Shown here one piece after another: positions 34,007 through 35,053 of a stretch of 35,053 nt of DNA. The position numbers and the translations under genes were made by a program. Origin of the DNA: Planctomycetota bacterium (lineage in GTDB: Bacteria > Planctomycetota > Phycisphaerae > Sedimentisphaerales > Anaerobacaceae); contig VRUK01000057.1 of assembly GCA_019456195.1 (NCBI GenBank), positions 1 through 35,053 of the forward strand, written 5' to 3'. Numbering within the stretch: position 1 is the stretch's first letter; each line of letters starts with the position of its first letter. The notes below the pieces were generated by a model, which saw only the letters and a list, made by a program, of their open reading frames with translations, was not told the DNA's origin and did not search any database.

Positions 34007-34726
34007 ATGATTGAGATTAATGAATTGACAAAAAGGTATGAGGATAACGTTTTGGCCCTGGATCATGTCACTTATAAGGTCGAGCAAGGCGAGATATTCT
34101 GCCTGCTGGGCGCCAACGGGGCCGGCAAGACGACAACAATCAATATCCTGCTGGACTTTATCCCGCAGACGAGCGGCCATGCCTTTATTAACGGCCACGA
34201 CTGCAACAAGTTTCCTCTTGAGGCCAAAAAGTACGTATCTTATGTTTCCGAGAACGTGCAGCTTTACGGGATGTTCACAGCAAGGCAGAATCTGGCGTTC
34301 TTTGCAGAACTGGCTGGCAAAACGGGACTCAAAAAGAAGGATTATGACGATGTGATGCGCACTGTGGGTTTGCCGGAAAAAGCCTTAAGAATGCGGCTGA
34401 AACATTTTTCCAAAGGTATGCGCCAAAAGCTGGGTATTGCCATTGCACTGCTGAAAGATCCCCCAGCTATTCTTATGGACGAGCCAACGAGCGGGCTCGA
34501 TCCCACAAGTGCCCATGAATTTCTGGCTCAACTGCGGCGACTACGGGAACAGGGAAAAGCTATCTTGATGACAACCCATGATATATTCAGAGCCAAGCTC
34601 ATAGCAGACAGAGTGGGCATTATGAAACAGGGACGCCTGGTTGCTGTCAGAAAGAAGCAGGATTTCAAACACGCAGACCTTGAGGAAATCTACATGCACG
34701 AGATGCAGGCAGCCGAGAATGTTTAA
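34007..34726 (+). CDS. ABC transporter ATP-binding protein, ABC-2 associated
   Basis: The 239-residue product starts at ATG 34007 with AAAGGA upstream, 57 bp after the D-type permease. It is a single nucleotide-binding domain: Walker A GANGAGKT (35-42), Q-loop region YVSENVQLYG, signature FSKGMRQKLG (134-143), Walker B AILMDEPTSGLD (155-166) and H-loop TTHD (189-192). The closest families are the CcmA/NosF/GldA-like ATPases that serve ABC-2 permeases. It is the only ATPase in the operon and must energise up to six permeases if no other gene contributes. Ending the operon, it lacks any extra regulatory domain apart from a short C-terminal tail (DLEEIYMHEMQAAENV). Confidence 0.95.
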   Translation: MIEINELTKRYEDNVLALDHVTYKVEQGEIFCLLGANGAGKTTTINILLDFIPQTSGHAFINGHDCNKFPLEAKKYVSYVSENVQLYGMFTARQNLAFFAELAGKTGLKKKDYDDVMRTVGLPEKALRMRLKHFSKGMRQKLGIAIALLKDPPAILMDEPTSGLDPTSAHEFLAQLRRLREQGKAILMTTHDIFRAKLIADRVGIMKQGRLVAVRKKQDFKHADLEEIYMHEMQAAENV

Positions 34727-35053
34727 TGAATAGTGTTTTCATAATTCCCAAGCCTCATAACGAATTTCTATAAGTAATGCAGGATTGGATAAACGTGGAT
34801 TTTTTTTGAAAGTCCCGGCTCCAATCTCTAATTTCAAGCATTCGTCTTGCTCCTCAATATCACCGAGGCATTTTATCTCATTCTGCTCCGGCACTGACAA
34901 TACACTATTACATTGGAGGACTGTCTATCTTTCCAACAGCAGTATTTAAACAATAAGAAAGATTCATAATTCGTAAGATTTCTGAACCTTTTTGTGTGTC
35001 ACGATAAGATCCACGCGATAGTCCGATGTACGGTCATTTGTTCCCCTCAGGTT
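34727..35053. other. Gene-free right edge
   Basis: The last 327 bp after the ATPase show no supported gene, no clear Rho-independent terminator and no recognisable promoter. Confidence 0.5.

Overview
The window is a 35-kb stretch of a Gram-negative (diderm) bacterial chromosome. Evidence for an outer membrane is a TolC-type outer-membrane efflux protein, periplasmic M16 peptidases with signal peptides, and a sigma-54 activator/promoter pair. The phylum cannot be fixed by eye. The mix of many ABC-2 permeases, an ECF sigma factor and an rve-type IS would fit Planctomycetota, Zixibacteria/KSB1-like or related FCB/PVC lineages, but this is only a guess.

Left part (about 0.4-13.1 kb, nearly all on the minus strand): a peptide natural-product (RiPP) locus. 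In transcription order it encodes an ECF sigma factor (13060-12440), a PqqD-like peptide-recognition protein (11927-11571), two radical SAM/SPASM maturases (11590-10469 and 10472-9354), a 65-residue three-cysteine precursor candidate with a strong Shine-Dalgarno (9156-8959), a stem-loop (8947-8912), a peptidase-less ABC exporter (8683-6764), a GT4 glycosyltransferase (6731-5265), a catalytic/non-catalytic pair of secreted M16 metallopeptidases (5268-3751 and 3754-2276), a GT-A-like protein (2156-1425) and a glycosyltransferase/TPR-like chimera (1336-419). Several ATGA overlaps couple translation. The simplest model is that the precursor is bound by the PqqD-like protein, cross-linked by the SPASM enzymes, possibly glycosylated, exported by the ABC protein and trimmed in the periplasm by the M16 pair. 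No member of this set is a textbook match to a characterised product. A partial HU/IHF-family gene converges on this operon from the left edge.

Middle (13.1-18.8 kb): a long intergenic region; a complete insertion sequence with readable 32-bp imperfect terminal inverted repeats (13787-15373); a gene remnant cut by the IS; and a decayed pair of ABC-2 permease genes fused by a deletion and carrying a nonsense codon.

Right part (18.8-34.7 kb, plus strand): a GAF/histidine kinase and NtrC-type response regulator, followed by three tandem 18-bp palindromic operators at exact 21-bp spacing and a near-perfect sigma-54 promoter. These drive a roughly 13-kb operon of six ABC-2 permeases (two duplicated A-B pairs plus a C-D pair), a TolC-like outer-membrane protein, a coiled-coil/NEW3-like membrane-anchored periplasmic protein and a single ATPase at the end. 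All six intact permeases and the decayed B copy end in the tetrapeptide YDVR. The layout suggests one regulated multi-permease, envelope-spanning export or immunity machine that has expanded by tandem duplication. Whether it serves the neighbouring RiPP locus is unproven.
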